Source of the DNA: Cymodocea nodosa
Taxonomy: Eukaryota > Streptophyta > Magnoliopsida > Alismatales > Cymodoceaceae
Length of the DNA stretch: 64,000 nt
Reading direction: 5' to 3'
NCBI GenBank assembly: GCA_036874045.1
Contig: CM072344.1
Coordinates: 4,994,501 to 5,058,500, forward strand
Of the stretch, positions 34,602 to 47,147 are shown piece by piece. How positions within the stretch are numbered: the stretch's first letter is position 1; every line of letters begins with the position of its first letter. The notes below the pieces were generated by a model. That model ran no database searches. It worked only from the letters and a program-made list of their open reading frames with translations, and was not told the origin of the DNA. The position numbers were made by a program, and so were the translations under genes.

Positions 34602-35919
34602 CCATTGTAGTAGTTGTAGAAATAGAAAATTCGAAGGAAAACTACGATTGCACGTATCATGCAGGAATTCACTCATGGAATGAAGAAGAAATCACCATCG
34701 TTGATATGAATGAAGGACCAACTAATCATTTAAGCAGAAGTAGTTATTATTGAAAGAAATATAAAAGACGAAGAAAAAGACTATGAGAATGAGGTGGAGA
34801 ATTGCGCTAACTACAGGAAGCGTCAGAAATTCCCTAAAGCTCCACCAACCACACTATTAAAATCACCAACCATCAGAAGTCTGTGAGGATACTTTCTGGA
34901 TGTCGAGTCGATTTTGAGCTAAATACAGTGATTGACAACCACTGTGAGGATTGATCGCATCATGGGAAGGGAAGCCATTTTCACCAAGCACCGACTCATA
35001 TCTCAAGAGATTGTAAAGCTTCTTGCCTTGGTTTGAGGTTGATGCTAGTATGTTGAAGAGGAGATCATCTTACAATTCTTGATTCGCGATTTTATAGGGA
35101 GAGGAGGCAAGATTGTAAGTGATTAAGTTTTTAGTGGTGTAATCACATCACATGTAGTGACGGAAGTTTTTACTATTGATAGAGATTTTTTACATTTCAC
35201 CTTTCGCTCATCTTTAGAAACATATCAAAACAAAAATACTAAAAAAAAGAAATTATCTATGTTTACATTTAGTATTAAAGTGTTGTATTATTTGTTTTGT
35301 ATCATGATTACCGTTATCATTGTTAGTATTGTGAATGTTTTATGTTTGTTTGGTTCAGAAAATAGAAAACAGTTTTATTATTTACTGAAATTGATTCGTT
35401 CTAGATACTTAAAGATTTTAATGGTTACTACTTGAAATATCTAAATGTTAGTGTTGCTTAATGTCAAATCTAATATTAACTAACATTAAAGAGCTTAATT
35501 GATGTTATTTACATTCTATGGAATTGTCCAATGGTTGGCTAAATTCCTTTGTAAATAGTAGTATTTAACTGGAAAGGTAGGCTCGTGGAGTTAACTTAAG
35601 TCCACGAGGTTAGTCTGTTGGGTTAACAATAACTCCACAAACTAAGTCTGTTGTGTTAACTGTAACTCAACGGAGTGCTTAACTAACACATATAAACTCT
35701 AATATAAAAATCGAAATAGTACATAATTCTTACTCAATCACTGTGAGATCGACTTGTACTTGCACACAAATACAATATACATAGTGCACTTGTAGTTAAA
35801 ATACAAATTGGACTTAATATCTAATTTGTGTGAAAGGTTGTTTGTTTACTTCTAAAAGAATTTATTAATATAAGCATAAAAATAAATCAAACAAGTTCTG
35901 ATTTAACTTTTCACAAACA
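34602..35919 (+). repeat. element X LTR fragment (plus orientation)
   Basis: It reads as the reverse complement of 18320-19690. It contains GATGAATGAAGG, CATGGGAAGGGAAGCC, GAATTGTCCAATGGTTGGC and the GTGGAGTTAACTTAAGTCCACG motif group (35585). The left end is lost at the S2 LTR. The right end CACAAACA is degenerate and abuts Athila pol. Confidence 0.75.
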
Positions 35920-36300
35920 TCCAAACAAGCAGCATCATATTCCTTCTAGTAATTCTTCCCACTTTTTGGCAATTGGTACAATTCTTAACAAAAGAGTATG
36001 CAACCTTATGCAATGTGGGCCAGAAAAAACCACATTGAAGAGCTTTTGCCATCATCTTATTAGGATTAAGATGACCACTAGCAGGTTGGTCATGACAAAA
36101 AGATACCACACTATGAATCTCCATATCTGGAATGCATCTCCTTAAAATCAAATCAAGGCCAAATTTATATAGATAGGGATCATCCCAATAAATCTCCCTA
36201 ACCCTTGCTAAAAATCTCTTAATCTCTTGCCTTGACCAATTACTAGGTACTCATTTTGTCACCAAGTAATTTACAATATCTGCAAACCAAGGGACTAGAG
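35920..36300 (-). pseudogene. pol: Athila integrase zinc-binding region (element Z)
   Basis: The minus strand shows LILRRCIPDMEI, FCHDQPASGHL, KALQCGFFWPTLH and CTNCQKVGRITRRN: the gypsy H2C2 integrase finger with its ligands present. Sequence homology stops after RRNMM, at the junction with the X LTR fragment. The catalytic core is missing. Confidence 0.85.
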
Positions 36301-36730
36301 TGATTGCCATTAACTATTCATCTGGGAATGAATCGTTAATGGGTAGCTCCCCTTGGGGTGTGACAATACAAGACAAATGGTCAGTAACTACGTTCTCGCA
36401 TCCTTTCTTATCTTTTATCTCCAAATCAAATTCTTGCAAAAGAAGAATCCACCTAACTAATCTAGCTTTAGCATCCTTCTTTGCTAGTAAAAACTTGATG
36501 GCAGAGTGATCTATAAAAATAACAACCTTAGAGACTAACAAATAAGACCTAAATTTCTCAAAAGCAAAAACTATAGCTAGAAATTCTTTTTCTGTAACCG
36601 TATAGTTCATTTGGGCTACATTTAGAGTTTTAGTGGCATAATAGTTCACCCATGGCATTTTATCAATCCTTTGTCTCAACACAACACCAATCGCATAATC
36701 TGATGAATCACACATTAACTCGAATAGTTG
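36301..36730 (-). pseudogene. pol: Athila RNase H (element Z)
   Basis: The fragment [55 protein letters not shown], then DHLSCI is gypsy RNase H with the connection to integrase. It is 133 codons without a stop. A stop at 36314 separates it from the integrase part. Confidence 0.88.
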
Positions 36731-38164
36731 AGATCAATCAGGTGGATACATAATAGGTGTAGATGTGAGGATTCCTTTAAGCTTATCAAAGGCATCTTGA
36801 CATTTCTTAGAAAATTCAAACTTATGATCCTTTGATAATAGGTTTGTTAAAGGTTAGGCAATCTTACTAAAATCTTTAATAAACCTTCGATAAAATCCAG
36901 CATGACCTAAAAATGCTCTTATATCCTTAACAAACTTAGGAGGTGGTAGGTTGGCTATCAAATCTACTTTGGCTTTATCTACCTTCAACCCATTCTTAGA
37001 AACAACATGACCCAACACAATTCCTTATAGCACCATGAAGTGGCATTTCTCCCAATTTAAAACTAACTATTTTTCTATACACCTCCTTAAAACTAACTCT
37101 AAATTCCCAAGACAAAAATCGAAAGAAGAACCTATCACAGAAAATTCATCCATAAAAATTTCCAAATACCTATCAATCATGTCTGAAATGATTCTAGTCA
37201 TACATCTTTGGAATGTTGCAGGAGCATTGCACAAACTAAAGGGCATGCATCGGAATGCAAAAGTACCAAAGGGACATGTGAATGTGGTCTTCTCTTGGTC
37301 ACAAATGTGACAGTAATTTGGTTATATCCAAAATAACCATCTAGAAAATAATAGTATTCTTGCTCAACTAACTTCTCTAACATTTGATCCATAAAAGGCA
37401 AGGGGAAATGGTCTTTCCTAGTGGTAGTATTAAGTTTCCTATAGTCAATGCACACCCGCCATCCTATTTGCACTCTAGTAGGAACTAGTTCATGATTACT
37501 ATTCTCCACAACAATGATACCAGACTTCTTTGGGACGACTTGAACAAGACTAACCCAAATGCTGTCTGAAATTGGGTAAATGATATCATGATCTAGCTAC
37601 TTAATAATTTCTTTCTTAACCACATCCTTTATATTAGGATTTAGTCTTCTCTATGGGATCCTAGATGGAGTAATATTACTATCTAAGTGAATTCTATGTT
37701 GGCACAGACTAGGACTAATTCCTTTAATGTCAGCCATGGTCCAACCAATGGCTTCCTTATACTTCCTAAGAACCACTAATAACTTCTCCTCTTGCTCACT
37801 AGAAAGGTGAGAAGATAAAATGATTAGCAAGGTGTTCTCCTTTCCCAAATAGGCATACTTAAGGTCTTGAGGCAAGGGTTTTAGTTTAAGTAAAGGTGAT
37901 TCCTCAACTGATGGTTTCTTCACTTCTCCTAATTCTCTTACTAACGACTCTATGAAATTTACCTCACCTAAGTCAGGAATACTAGCTAAAGTAACCTCAT
38001 CCTCTAATGGTGGAACTTCTTCATTATCTGTTATACTAAACTCATCTACCTCCTCACCTTCTTTTACGACATCCATGAAGCTCACAATAAAGTCCTCATT
38101 AAATGCATTTTCAATCTCAGGGTGAGTTTTAAAAATGTTTAATTCAACCTTAGCGTCACCAAAG
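36731..38164 (-). pseudogene. pol: Athila reverse transcriptase (element Z)
   Basis: Upstream linker LPQDLKYAYLG and AIGWTMADIKGISPSLC (38085-37651) is followed by LVPTRVQIGWRVCIDYRKLN, DHFPLPFMDQMLEKL and YYFLDGY.GYNQI (37509-37198). After that the frame shifts. Later, FMDEFSV at about 37145 stands where RT normally has FMDD, so the second catalytic Asp is Glu. Several TAG/TGA stops are present. The upstream end is broken by the solo LTR at 38165. Confidence 0.88.
38160..38164. repeat. target duplication CAAAG (left of solo LTR)
   Basis: CAAAG stands before the solo LTR and CATAG after it (40064-40068): a 5-bp duplication with one mismatch. Confidence 0.55.
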
Positions 38165-40063
38165 TGTTAGAACCCGAGTATTTTGATAATGCAAAACCTA
38201 TGTGAGGAAACATATTGTATTTCACAGTTAAGTCTGTACTGCATTAGATCAAAAGGCTATTAGAACAAATTCCAAGCAAATGAACAGATCGAGAAGGTTC
38301 CAGATGATAATACTTTCAAGTTACAGGTTCAAGTATCCGAAGAGTAAAACAGCAGCAAGACTATCAAACAGTTAGAAGGATAACTATCCGAATTTTACAA
38401 AGCCTTCGGAGAATTATTTAATCAGACAGTTAAGGGGATTGAATGATCAAATAGTTAAGGAATTAACTATTCGGAAGCTTAAAGGACTTTTCGGAGAGTT
38501 ACAGGTATAACTATCCGAAAGTTAAGTCATTCAATAAACCACATGTAGAAATACAGAATAGAAGCTTAAAGGACTTGTCAGAGAGTTAGATAACTATCCG
38601 AGTTTTCTTTCCGGAGAGTTAGATAACTATTCGAGTTTTTCGGTAAGTTACAAGCATAACTTTCCGGAACATAAGTCATTTTATTACGCACGTGCAAAAT
38701 GGAGAAGCCGGTAGTTGAAAGCTTAAAAGGGAAAATCGGAGAGTTAAATAACTATCCGAAATTTCAAAGAGAGTTTCGGTAAGTTACAGTTTAACTATCC
38801 GAAACTTAAGTTATTGAAATTTCCACGTGCAGAATTCTAGAAAGAAGATCATTTAAGTTTTCAGAGAGTTAGAAAGATAACTATCCGAAATTACAATAGA
38901 GTTTCAGTGAGTTACAATTTAACTATCTGAAACTTAAGTTAGTGAATTTTCTACGTGCAAAATTCCAAACAGATGCTCAAATGGGTTTTCAGAGAGTTAG
39001 AAAAATAACTATCCAAAATTTCAAAAGAGTTTCGGTGAGTTACAGTTTAACTATCCGAAACTTAAGTCATTGAATTTCCCACATGCAGAATTCCAAAGAG
39101 TGGATCAAATAAGTTTTCGGAGAGTTAGAAAAGTAACTATCCGAAATTTTAAAAGAGTTTCGGTGAGTTACAAGGATAACCTTTTGAAACTTAAGTCAAC
39201 CATTTATGCACGTACTGAATTAAAGCAATCGGAAAGTTGACAGAGACAAACTATTCGACAAGTATATAACTATTCGGTGAGTTACAGTTATAAGTATCCA
39301 ATTGGATGACAACTCACATTTAAATATTCTGGAATCCTACCTAGTAGTAAAGGTTAAGTGATCTTTCGGTGAGTTACAGATACTCTTCGGAGAGTTGCAT
39401 AGCTAACTATCCGAAAGAACAGGAAAATCGGTAAGATATCTTGAAACGATTTTCTGAACGTTCACTTGCCGTATTGGGACTTGAGGCTAATCAAGTATAG
39501 TAGAATACATCCGTTGGAGGAAAATGTGATCGTTATACATATCAGGTATATATACAAAATACAGACAACGAAGATATAGAGAGCTACACTCCAAATTCCA
39601 TTTACAGTCAAGTCTACAAACAGTGAAGCATATCTAAAGATCTAGTGCAGAAAAAGCTCTATGCGCCAAAACTTTGATTGAAGGATTAAAGTTGTTGGTT
39701 CATAGTTTCAACTTGAAAGCTACATACAGTGTTGGTTTGAGTTTCGACCTGAAAACTCTAGAGGTTGGTTTACTGAAGTTTATACCTGAAAACTTCTATG
39801 TAGTTGGTTTTTGCTTTGACCTGAAAGCAAGTGTGTAAGTGTTGAAACACTTAGTGAAGCCCAAGTGAATCTTGGGGGTGGACTAGCCAAGTTGGTGAAC
39901 CACCTAAAATTTTCTTTGTGTTTCTTGTTTCTACAGATTTGCATTCTCTTAGTTTCATTTCATTACACTTCTGTTGAATCATTCGATTCAACATCAAAAG
40001 AATTTTAAAAACTACACTCTTTCACCATTCACCCCCCCTCTGGTGAGCCTATCAATCCTAACA
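38165..40063 (+). repeat. solo LTR of the S3 (SIRE-type) family, 1899 bp
   Basis: Ends are TGTTAG and CTAACA. It shares its tail with the S3 LTR at 49320-50744 (CTTGGGGGTGGACTAGCCA, GGTGAACCACCTAAAAT, CACCCCCCCT). It is inserted in Athila Z between protease and RT. It has no primer site or interior, so it was left by LTR-LTR recombination. Confidence 0.85.
38330..39290 (+). repeat. tandem motif array inside the solo LTR
   Basis: About six diverged units of roughly 110-125 bases follow each other. Each has a TCGGAGAGTTAGA..TAACTATCCGAAA hairpin pair, a TTTCGGTGAGTTACA..TTAACTATCCGAAAC pair, ACTTAAGTCATTGAATT and a CACGTGCAGAATTC box. Confidence 0.75.
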
Positions 40064-40460
40064 CATAGGATATTTGCATAGACCCCTCTCTACACCCTAT
40101 ATAGGCATCTATAGTCGTGAGAAAAGGTCTACCTAAAATTAAAGGCACATTCTTTTTCCTATTTGGCAAAGGTTGATTTTCTAATACAATGAAATCTATA
40201 AGATAGACGAAATCTTTGATCTTGATCAAAATATCTTCCATAATACCTAACGGAGTTCTATAAGAATGGTCAGCTAGTTGAATGAGAACTTTGGTTGGTT
40301 GGATTCCATTGAGACTTAAGCTCACATACACACTAGATGACATAACACTTATTCCAACTCCTAATCTAATAAATCTCTATCAAAATAAGTATCTCCTATT
40401 GTGCAAGAGATGGTAGGAGTACCTGGATCACTATATTTCTTAGGCAAATTGTGGCAAAAA
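40064..40460 (-). pseudogene. pol: Athila protease (element Z)
   Basis: The minus strand reads MSSSVYVSLSLNGIQPTKV, LADHSYRTPLGIMEDILIKI, FIVLENQPLPNRKK, PLILGRPFLTTIDAYIGCREG: Athila-type aspartic protease. The catalytic Asp codon just upstream (about 40370) is separated from the following LG by a frameshift. The C-terminal end runs into the solo LTR. Confidence 0.8.
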
Positions 40461-40597
40461 TAGGCACTAACAGATTCAGCTAAGCAAACTTTCTTTGGCA
40501 ACTTCCTAACTCACTTCTGTGTACATAACTCCTTAAGATACTTGGCATAGGTAGGTATCTATTCTATTGCATCTAGTAAAGGAATATTAATTCTAAC

Positions 40598-41295
40598 TTA
40601 TTCAAAGATTTCCCTCTTTTTATCATTTTGATTACTATCTTTTTGTAAGGTTTTTAATCTATGGGGAAAAGGGACATGTTGACTTTCTAATTGATTGTTT
40701 ACTTCAGCTACCTTACCTTTACCCTTTCTATCACCCAACAAAATTTCATTTTTAGATTTTTTATTTACTTGAGGGAATGAGTCTAAATCATCTAAAGGTA
40801 CACCTATCAATACAAGAGGAGTTTCCTTTTTAGGAATGCTCACCTCTCTCTCGAAGCTTAGTGTAACAAAAGTTTTAATTGATTCATCCTCATCCAAGGA
40901 TGTTGATATTAAATCTATATTTTGATAACCATCTATGTCAATGGGGGCACTAGAAGCTTTTGCTAAGTTTAAAATTCCATAGAGGTGTTAAGTTCAACAA
41001 TTGCCTTAGCTAAGTTGACTGAAGATTCAACATAGGGGATATTTCCTATAGGCTTTTCCATTTTAATTTCACAACTATAGCTACTAGTGTCATAAACATC
41101 AGCATTATAATTTAAATTTGGCATAGATAGGCTAACATTAAAACTAGAACATGCACCTACATTGCTATTTAGCATATAAAATGGGCAATCAATGTCAACA
41201 TGATTATTTAACTTGCATTTAGAACATGTAAGTGTCAAATCAAAACTTGGTTCATCCATGTCATAATTGAAATAATCATTCATAATGGCATGCAA
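40598..41295 (-). pseudogene. gag: Athila Gag C-terminal fragment with CCHC knuckle (element Z)
   Basis: Two minus-strand reading frames, 41295-40969 and 40897-40598. The first holds C-SK-C-KLNN-H-VDID-C, a full CCHC set. The second is acidic then lysine-rich (GDRKGKGKVAEVNNQ). They precede protease in the expected order. The N-terminal Gag core is not recognisable upstream, so it is probably deleted. Confidence 0.6.
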
Positions 41296-41975
41296 TATGA
41301 AACTAAATGAACAAATTGAATGTATTCAATCAAGCACTATCTTCAAGCAAGTTAAGTAAATCTACAATATAATAAGAAAATTGGAAATAATTACTTTTAA
41401 CTCTGATTAAGACTTAATTTTCTTCAAATTCATTTAGTTAAGTCTTTTCTAATATCATACCACTAAATTATGGATGCAAACAACAATGCATCTATCATAC
41501 AAACCTTGTATATGACTAAGTTTCATCAGAACAAGTAATCATGGAATTTCTAAAACTAAACTATACTAACTTGGCTTAAAACTTTTCTACAAACATTTAT
41601 GCAACATCAAAATTCACACATAAATATTCGTCTGAAAGGTAATTATTTCTAGTTTTTATGAAAAATCAGAGACAAAAATATTCAAAACTGAAGTATTATC
41701 AAAATCATGTATTAACTCAGGCAACTCAAATTCATAATCTGTAAACATCTTATATTAGGAAAATTCTTCAGAAATGTATATAAATCCAACTACAATATAT
41801 AATACCTTGTTAGAAAGGTAAACTCCTGTAGTTTCATGGAAAAATAATTTTTAGATCAACATGTAATTACAATTTTGATTATAAAATGTAGATAAAAAAA
41901 ATTAGAAAACTGCACCCATAGAGAGTTCGGAAGGTTAGCCACCTAACCTTCCGAAATGGCTAAGTTTTCAAAAGG
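41296..41975 (-). other. Athila Z leader, left part
   Basis: AT-rich, no ORF over 60 codons. Its right end carries the hairpin GGAAGGTTAG-CCAC-CTAACCTTCC at 41930-41953, directly before the solo LTR. Confidence 0.55.
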
Positions 41976-43268
41976 TGTTAGGAATTTTGTTTTGATGATA
42001 AAATACTTTATTAACATTTTTAAATAATTCTAAATAATATTTCCTAAGTATAATAGTCACGTAATTAAATGTTGACAAGTTATCGAAAAGTTTCATTTAA
42101 AATTTTGGATAGTTAACTTTCGGATAGTTAGATTTTCAGATAGTTAGATTTTTAAACAGTTAAACTTTTGGATAGTTAACACTTCAATTTAGTTGAAGAG
42201 TTATGTTAAAAACTTGTAAAGTTAAGTTATCTACACGTGTGTTTTTAATGTTTTAAGTTGTCACATGTTTTCCATATGCGTTCGGTAATGAAAATTGAAG
42301 AGTTAGATAATTGTTCGAGTTTTTATATGCATGGATAGATAAATGTTTGAGTTTTATAAAATGACTAATGAACAGATAAGTTTTTTTTGTTCAGTCACGT
42401 GTTTTGTAGGTGCAAAAACTCAAAGAGTTATAGATAAGTGTTCGAGTTTTTCACAAGACTTAAATGATAAGTATTCGACTAAAGCGGTGACTTAGAAGAT
42501 ATTCTACAAATCTCCAAGAAGATAAAGTTTCGGTGAATCTATGAGTGGAAATCGTGGAGCTTCAAAATGATAGTGGAGAAAGTGGAAATTTCAAAATGAT
42601 AGTGGACATAGTGGAAATTCAAAAAGATAGTGGAAATTGTGGATAATTTGAATTTGAAATTAGTACATGGATTATGGATTATGGATGAAGTGGATGAACA
42701 TGTTGAACATGAAGTCAAAGTTCAACTACTAAAAATAGAGAGTACGAGCTGCATTATGATCATTTCAATCCCAATCTCAATCCCCAATCACAAATTGAAA
42801 GATCAAGTCTGAATATTCAATCCCAATCTCAAATATCAAACTTGAATATTCAACTGCATATCAAATCCAGAAAAATTCTCCAACATTAGAAGAAGTTCAG
42901 AATTGCAAGTAATTTCAGAAAAGGAGCTACAAACAAAAGAAGTCTGAAAATTCAACAACTAAAGAAGAGATACAAAAGTTGAGCAAAAAGAAGGAAAATG
43001 AGCTATGTGCATAAAAATTAGGTTTTATACAATCAAAATTAGCTTTGAATAAGGACTTCATTTTCTATTTGAATTGTATATTGAACATTACTGTATCAAA
43101 ATCGACAAGAAGGGAATTGAGCTAAAAAGATATTGTAAATTCTTTCTTTAAAAGTTTATAAAGAATAGAATTTTATTTACGAGTGTTTTGTGCTCTTGTT
43201 TTATTTGCTGGTAATTTTAATTATTAAAGACACAATTCACCCCCCTTTTATGTTACAACGATCCTACA
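41976..43268 (+). repeat. solo LTR of SIRE family A (1293 bp)
   Basis: It runs from TGTTAGG to CCTACA and is homologous to 14514-15733 throughout. It is flanked by AAAGG (41971-41975) and GAAGG (43269-43273), a 5-bp duplication with one mismatch. It is inserted in the Athila Z leader. Confidence 0.88.
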
Positions 43269-43961
43269 GAAGGTTAACCAACTAACCTTCCAAAATGGCT
43301 AAAAAAATTTAGAAGGTTAGAGGGAAACCTTTCGATTTGGTTGAAGGCTTAATATCTCAAATTAAAAAAATCACACAGAAATTGATACAGCTCCAAATGA
43401 CACATGTAAATACTTGTTGGAAAGATAATTTTCTCTAGTTTCTGGAAAAAATCACTAAATTAAATTTTAAATATTTTCATAATAGCATATTTTTAAAATT
43501 CATCAACAGAAACCTATCTAGAAATCTGTAAAACCTCCCTATTTTCTAAGATTTTTATCTTTTAACATACCAATCAGAATTTTACACATAAGTACTCAAA
43601 AGAAATATCAGAAATCGAGTATTTCATAAAAAATATTATAAAAATGAGTTCTAATCTCATGCACATCAAAAAATTTAAATTTCTAGATAGGCAGATTTTG
43701 TCTTAATAATTTGTACACAAAGATTATCATTATTCCATTAAGCTACTTGTCACCAAATTATATACTTAATTAAACATGTGACAAGCTATTCAAAAATCAA
43801 GGAATTGAATACATAGAACAACCAATCCATGTATCCTTTTCCTTGTAAACAAACAAATAAAAACAATAACTCAACTAAAACAAGAAAACAAACAAAACTA
43901 GAATAATGTAAAGCATATTAAATCTTGCAAATCATCTAATAAATCATTTTAGCACCAAAAC
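43269..43961 (-). other. Athila Z leader, right part
   Basis: A second copy of the GAAGGTTAAC..CTAACCTTCC hairpin lies at 43269-43291, followed by AAATGGCTAA as on the other side. The rest is AT-rich without genes. Confidence 0.55.
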
Positions 43962-43979
43962 TCCCTGGCAATGGTGCCA
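43962..43979 (-). other. Athila Z primer-binding site
   Basis: On the minus strand TGGCACCATTGCCAGGGA matches the usual Athila/gypsy site TGGCGCCGTTGCCGGGGA except for three G-to-A changes, all at CpG positions. It lies 6 bases inside the LTR end at 43986. Confidence 0.85.
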
Positions 43980-43985
43980 AAAACT

Positions 43986-45300
43986 TGTAACGCTTTTATG
44001 TGTTGTTAAATTAAATGGCAAAAGTGCAAATTTTACATTTATAATTGTAAGCGCACGGTACCCATTGTAATAAGCATGTGCAAGTATGGGTCGAATCTAC
44101 AAGGAGTTTGTCTTAATTAATTTTATTGAAATGATTGTCTGATAAAATATCTACACAATTTAGCTCATAATTAAAACTCTAATTACATGATATTAATATA
44201 CAAATTTCGTAACACACTTAAGGATTAAAAGATTACCCTAAAATCCAATTAATTTCTAAGGTAAAGGCATAAGATACTCAAGAGATCAATGAGTTTTGAT
44301 CTTGGAATCACAAAATTTAAGCCTGAATTTTAACTCTCATCACTTCCAACCTAGACATGTAAAAATCCAAAATAAATATTTATTGAAAAGATCCTCGAGA
44401 TATCTTTAAAATGGTAGTGATTTCATGGATTAAGTCAACTTAAAATGCTGGCAACATCTTATTTAAGAAAGGGGTGCAGACTGTTATGGAAACTTTCTAA
44501 AAACACACCTTTAGTGCAAAAATCAAATCTCTGTCAAATCTCCATGAAATACTACAAAATAAATAGACTTTGAAAGTAGATTCGTAATACTAATAAGAAA
44601 AATTTACAGAACCAAATTTTAGTAGGTACACAATGCAAGCAATGCTCAGGCGTCAAGCTCAAAATTGGCACTCGATAAAGATTCAAAACTGTTGAGACCT
44701 TTAGAAAATAAAATTGAAAACCTTTGAAAACATTCTAAAAAATACTAAAACTTTGCAAACATATTCTACACTCACAATACTTACAAAATGAAATAAAAAA
44801 TGAGATTAAGAAGTGACAAACAAGTAGATACAATTAGAACAAAGGCTACAAACATTCTGGAAATCTAGGAAATGAAAAACTGCATTCACAAAATATACAA
44901 TCACATTCATTCACACTATACACATGATACGAAACCATTCTTTATATAAACCAACGTCAAAACAGTATATAAAACATAATATAAAACATTTAAATCAAAG
45001 ATTCATGCATGAAATTTCATTCCTCAACATTCTCAAACCATACCCATACATATTGAATTTCAGAATATAAAAACTAGTATGAGAATCTCTCCTTTCCATC
45101 ATACCTTTAAGTCTTCCACTTTTCTTCAAGCATTTAAACCTTATTTGATGATGAACCACTTTGATCCGCTCCACTACAAGGCTATCACCACTTGTAGATC
45201 ATGTTCAAAGGGAACTGCCTATGATTGCTTTGAAGAAAAGAGGTTGCATGTCCTCTTGCTTGCTTCAAAAGTCACAACTTTTGCTTTAACATCAAAAAAA
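43986..45300 (-). repeat. Athila Z 5' LTR, 3' portion
   Basis: The LTR end (minus) is CGTTACA. The box GCGCACGGTACCCATTG ... GGGTCGAATCTACAAGG (44050-44105), typical of Athila-group LTR ends, is present. No gene. The LTR is broken at 45301 by an X LTR fragment and probably resumes at 47148. Confidence 0.7.
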
Positions 45301-47147
45301 GAGGAATTCGGCCAACCATTGGGCGATTCCACAGATTGTAAATAACATCAATTAAACTCTTTAATGTTAGTTAACATTGGATTTATCATTAAGCAATACT
45401 AACATTCAGATAATTCAAATAGTAACCATTAAAATTTTTAAGTCTTTTGAACAAACCAATTTCAATAAACTATAAAACTAAAATAAACATAAAACAATCA
45501 CAACACTGACAAAGAATACATTAATCATGATACAACACAAACAATACAACACTCAAATACAACATACAAACATAGATAAATTGTTTTTGGTATTTTTGTT
45601 TTAATATGAACATGGAAATGGGCGAAAGGTGAAATGTAAAGTAATCTCACTTAATAGTAAATACTTCCGACACTACTTGCAACACGATTACACCATTGAA
45701 AATTAAACCACTTACAATTCTGTCTCCTCTCCCTATAGAATCGCGAGTCCAGAATTGCAAGATGATCTCCTCTTCAGCATACAGGCATCAACCCGAAGCC
45801 AAGGCTAAAAGCTTTACAATCTCCTGAAATATGAGTCGGCGCTTAGTGAAAATGGCTTCTCTTCCCACGACGCGATCACTCCTCACAGTAGTTGTCAAGC
45901 GCTGTGTTTGGCTTGGAATCGACCCGACATCAGGCAAGTATCCTCACAGACCTCCGATGGTTGGTGATTATGGTGGTGATGATGATGGTTGGTGTGGAAC
46001 TTCAAAGAATTGCGACACTCATCCTCCTCTACACACGCTATCCACCCATCAATCACACCCTTTTTCTTTTTTCTTCTTTTCTTTTATATTTCTTTAGTAG
46101 TAACTACTTCTGCTTGAATGGTCGGTTGGATTTCCTTCATTCATATCAACGACGATGCTTTCTTCTCCTTGCACGATATGTGCAAACGTGGTTTTTCTCT
46201 TCCAACTGTTTGTTCCTACAACCACTACAGTTGCATATTAGAAAATAGATTTAACTATAAAACACGTGCAATAAAGAAATAAGCCGCTAACATAACGCAT
46301 TACCTTAGTGTGTATTCATGTAACTTAACGCATACAGTTATGCTAACTTAACGAGTTAAACATGTGCATCTCACGTGATATACTAAAGCATTTAAATTCA
46401 ACACATGTATAAATTTAACTATCCGATGCTTAGGTGCTTTTCAGATACTTATAAATTTAACTATCCGATGCTCAAATGCATTTCGGATAGTTACAAATAA
46501 CTCACCGATATATAACTTAAGTAAATCTATTAGATCTCGACACGTGTCAGCAGTAGTTTAATCATAAAATAACATTTCGGAGAGTTACAGGTCTAACTAT
46601 CCGATGCTTAAATGCATTTCGGATAGTTAGAAATAACTCACCAAAAATCCACTTAAGTCACTTTCCCAGAACATGACACGTGTCCTCAGCTATTTTATAA
46701 ATAAAAAGAGATTTTAGAGAGTTACAGGGATAACTATCCGATGCCTAGCTGCAATTTCGGATAGTTATAGATAACTCATCGAAAGTTCACTTAAGTCATT
46801 CATTATGGTTTCGACACGTGTACTTCAAGAAATAATAAAATATTCTCTCAAAACATAACTGTTCGGCAATTTAAACATAACTATCTGATACATGTTCGGT
46901 CTGTTAAACATAACTATCCGAAATATTAGAAAATTCAGATACTTAAGAATTTCACAGCTTGTAACTTACCGACAATTCATAAATATACTAAATTAACATT
47001 AATTCCCCTAATTTAAGCAGATTCTTCAATTAAAGCACATAACAGTGCAATTATAACATAATGGCTTAATTCTCATATGATAAGCTAAATATTATGCAAT
47101 TAACCATCATTTAATCGTTAATAATATGCACTTTTTAATTCTAAACG
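45301..47147 (-). repeat. element X LTR fragment (minus) in the Athila LTR
   Basis: It matches 18718-20121 and 55580-57381, from GAGGAATTCGGCC to TTCTAAAC. It lacks the terminal 400 bases of the LTR. It carries the richest hairpin array: three CTAACTATCCGATGC ... GCATTTCGGATAGTTA pairs between 46400 and 46770, with ACACGTGTC boxes. Confidence 0.85.

Noticed and set aside
45079-45345. 88-codon ORF in the Athila LTR
   Set aside because: It crosses the boundary with the X LTR fragment at 45301, so it is an accidental fusion.
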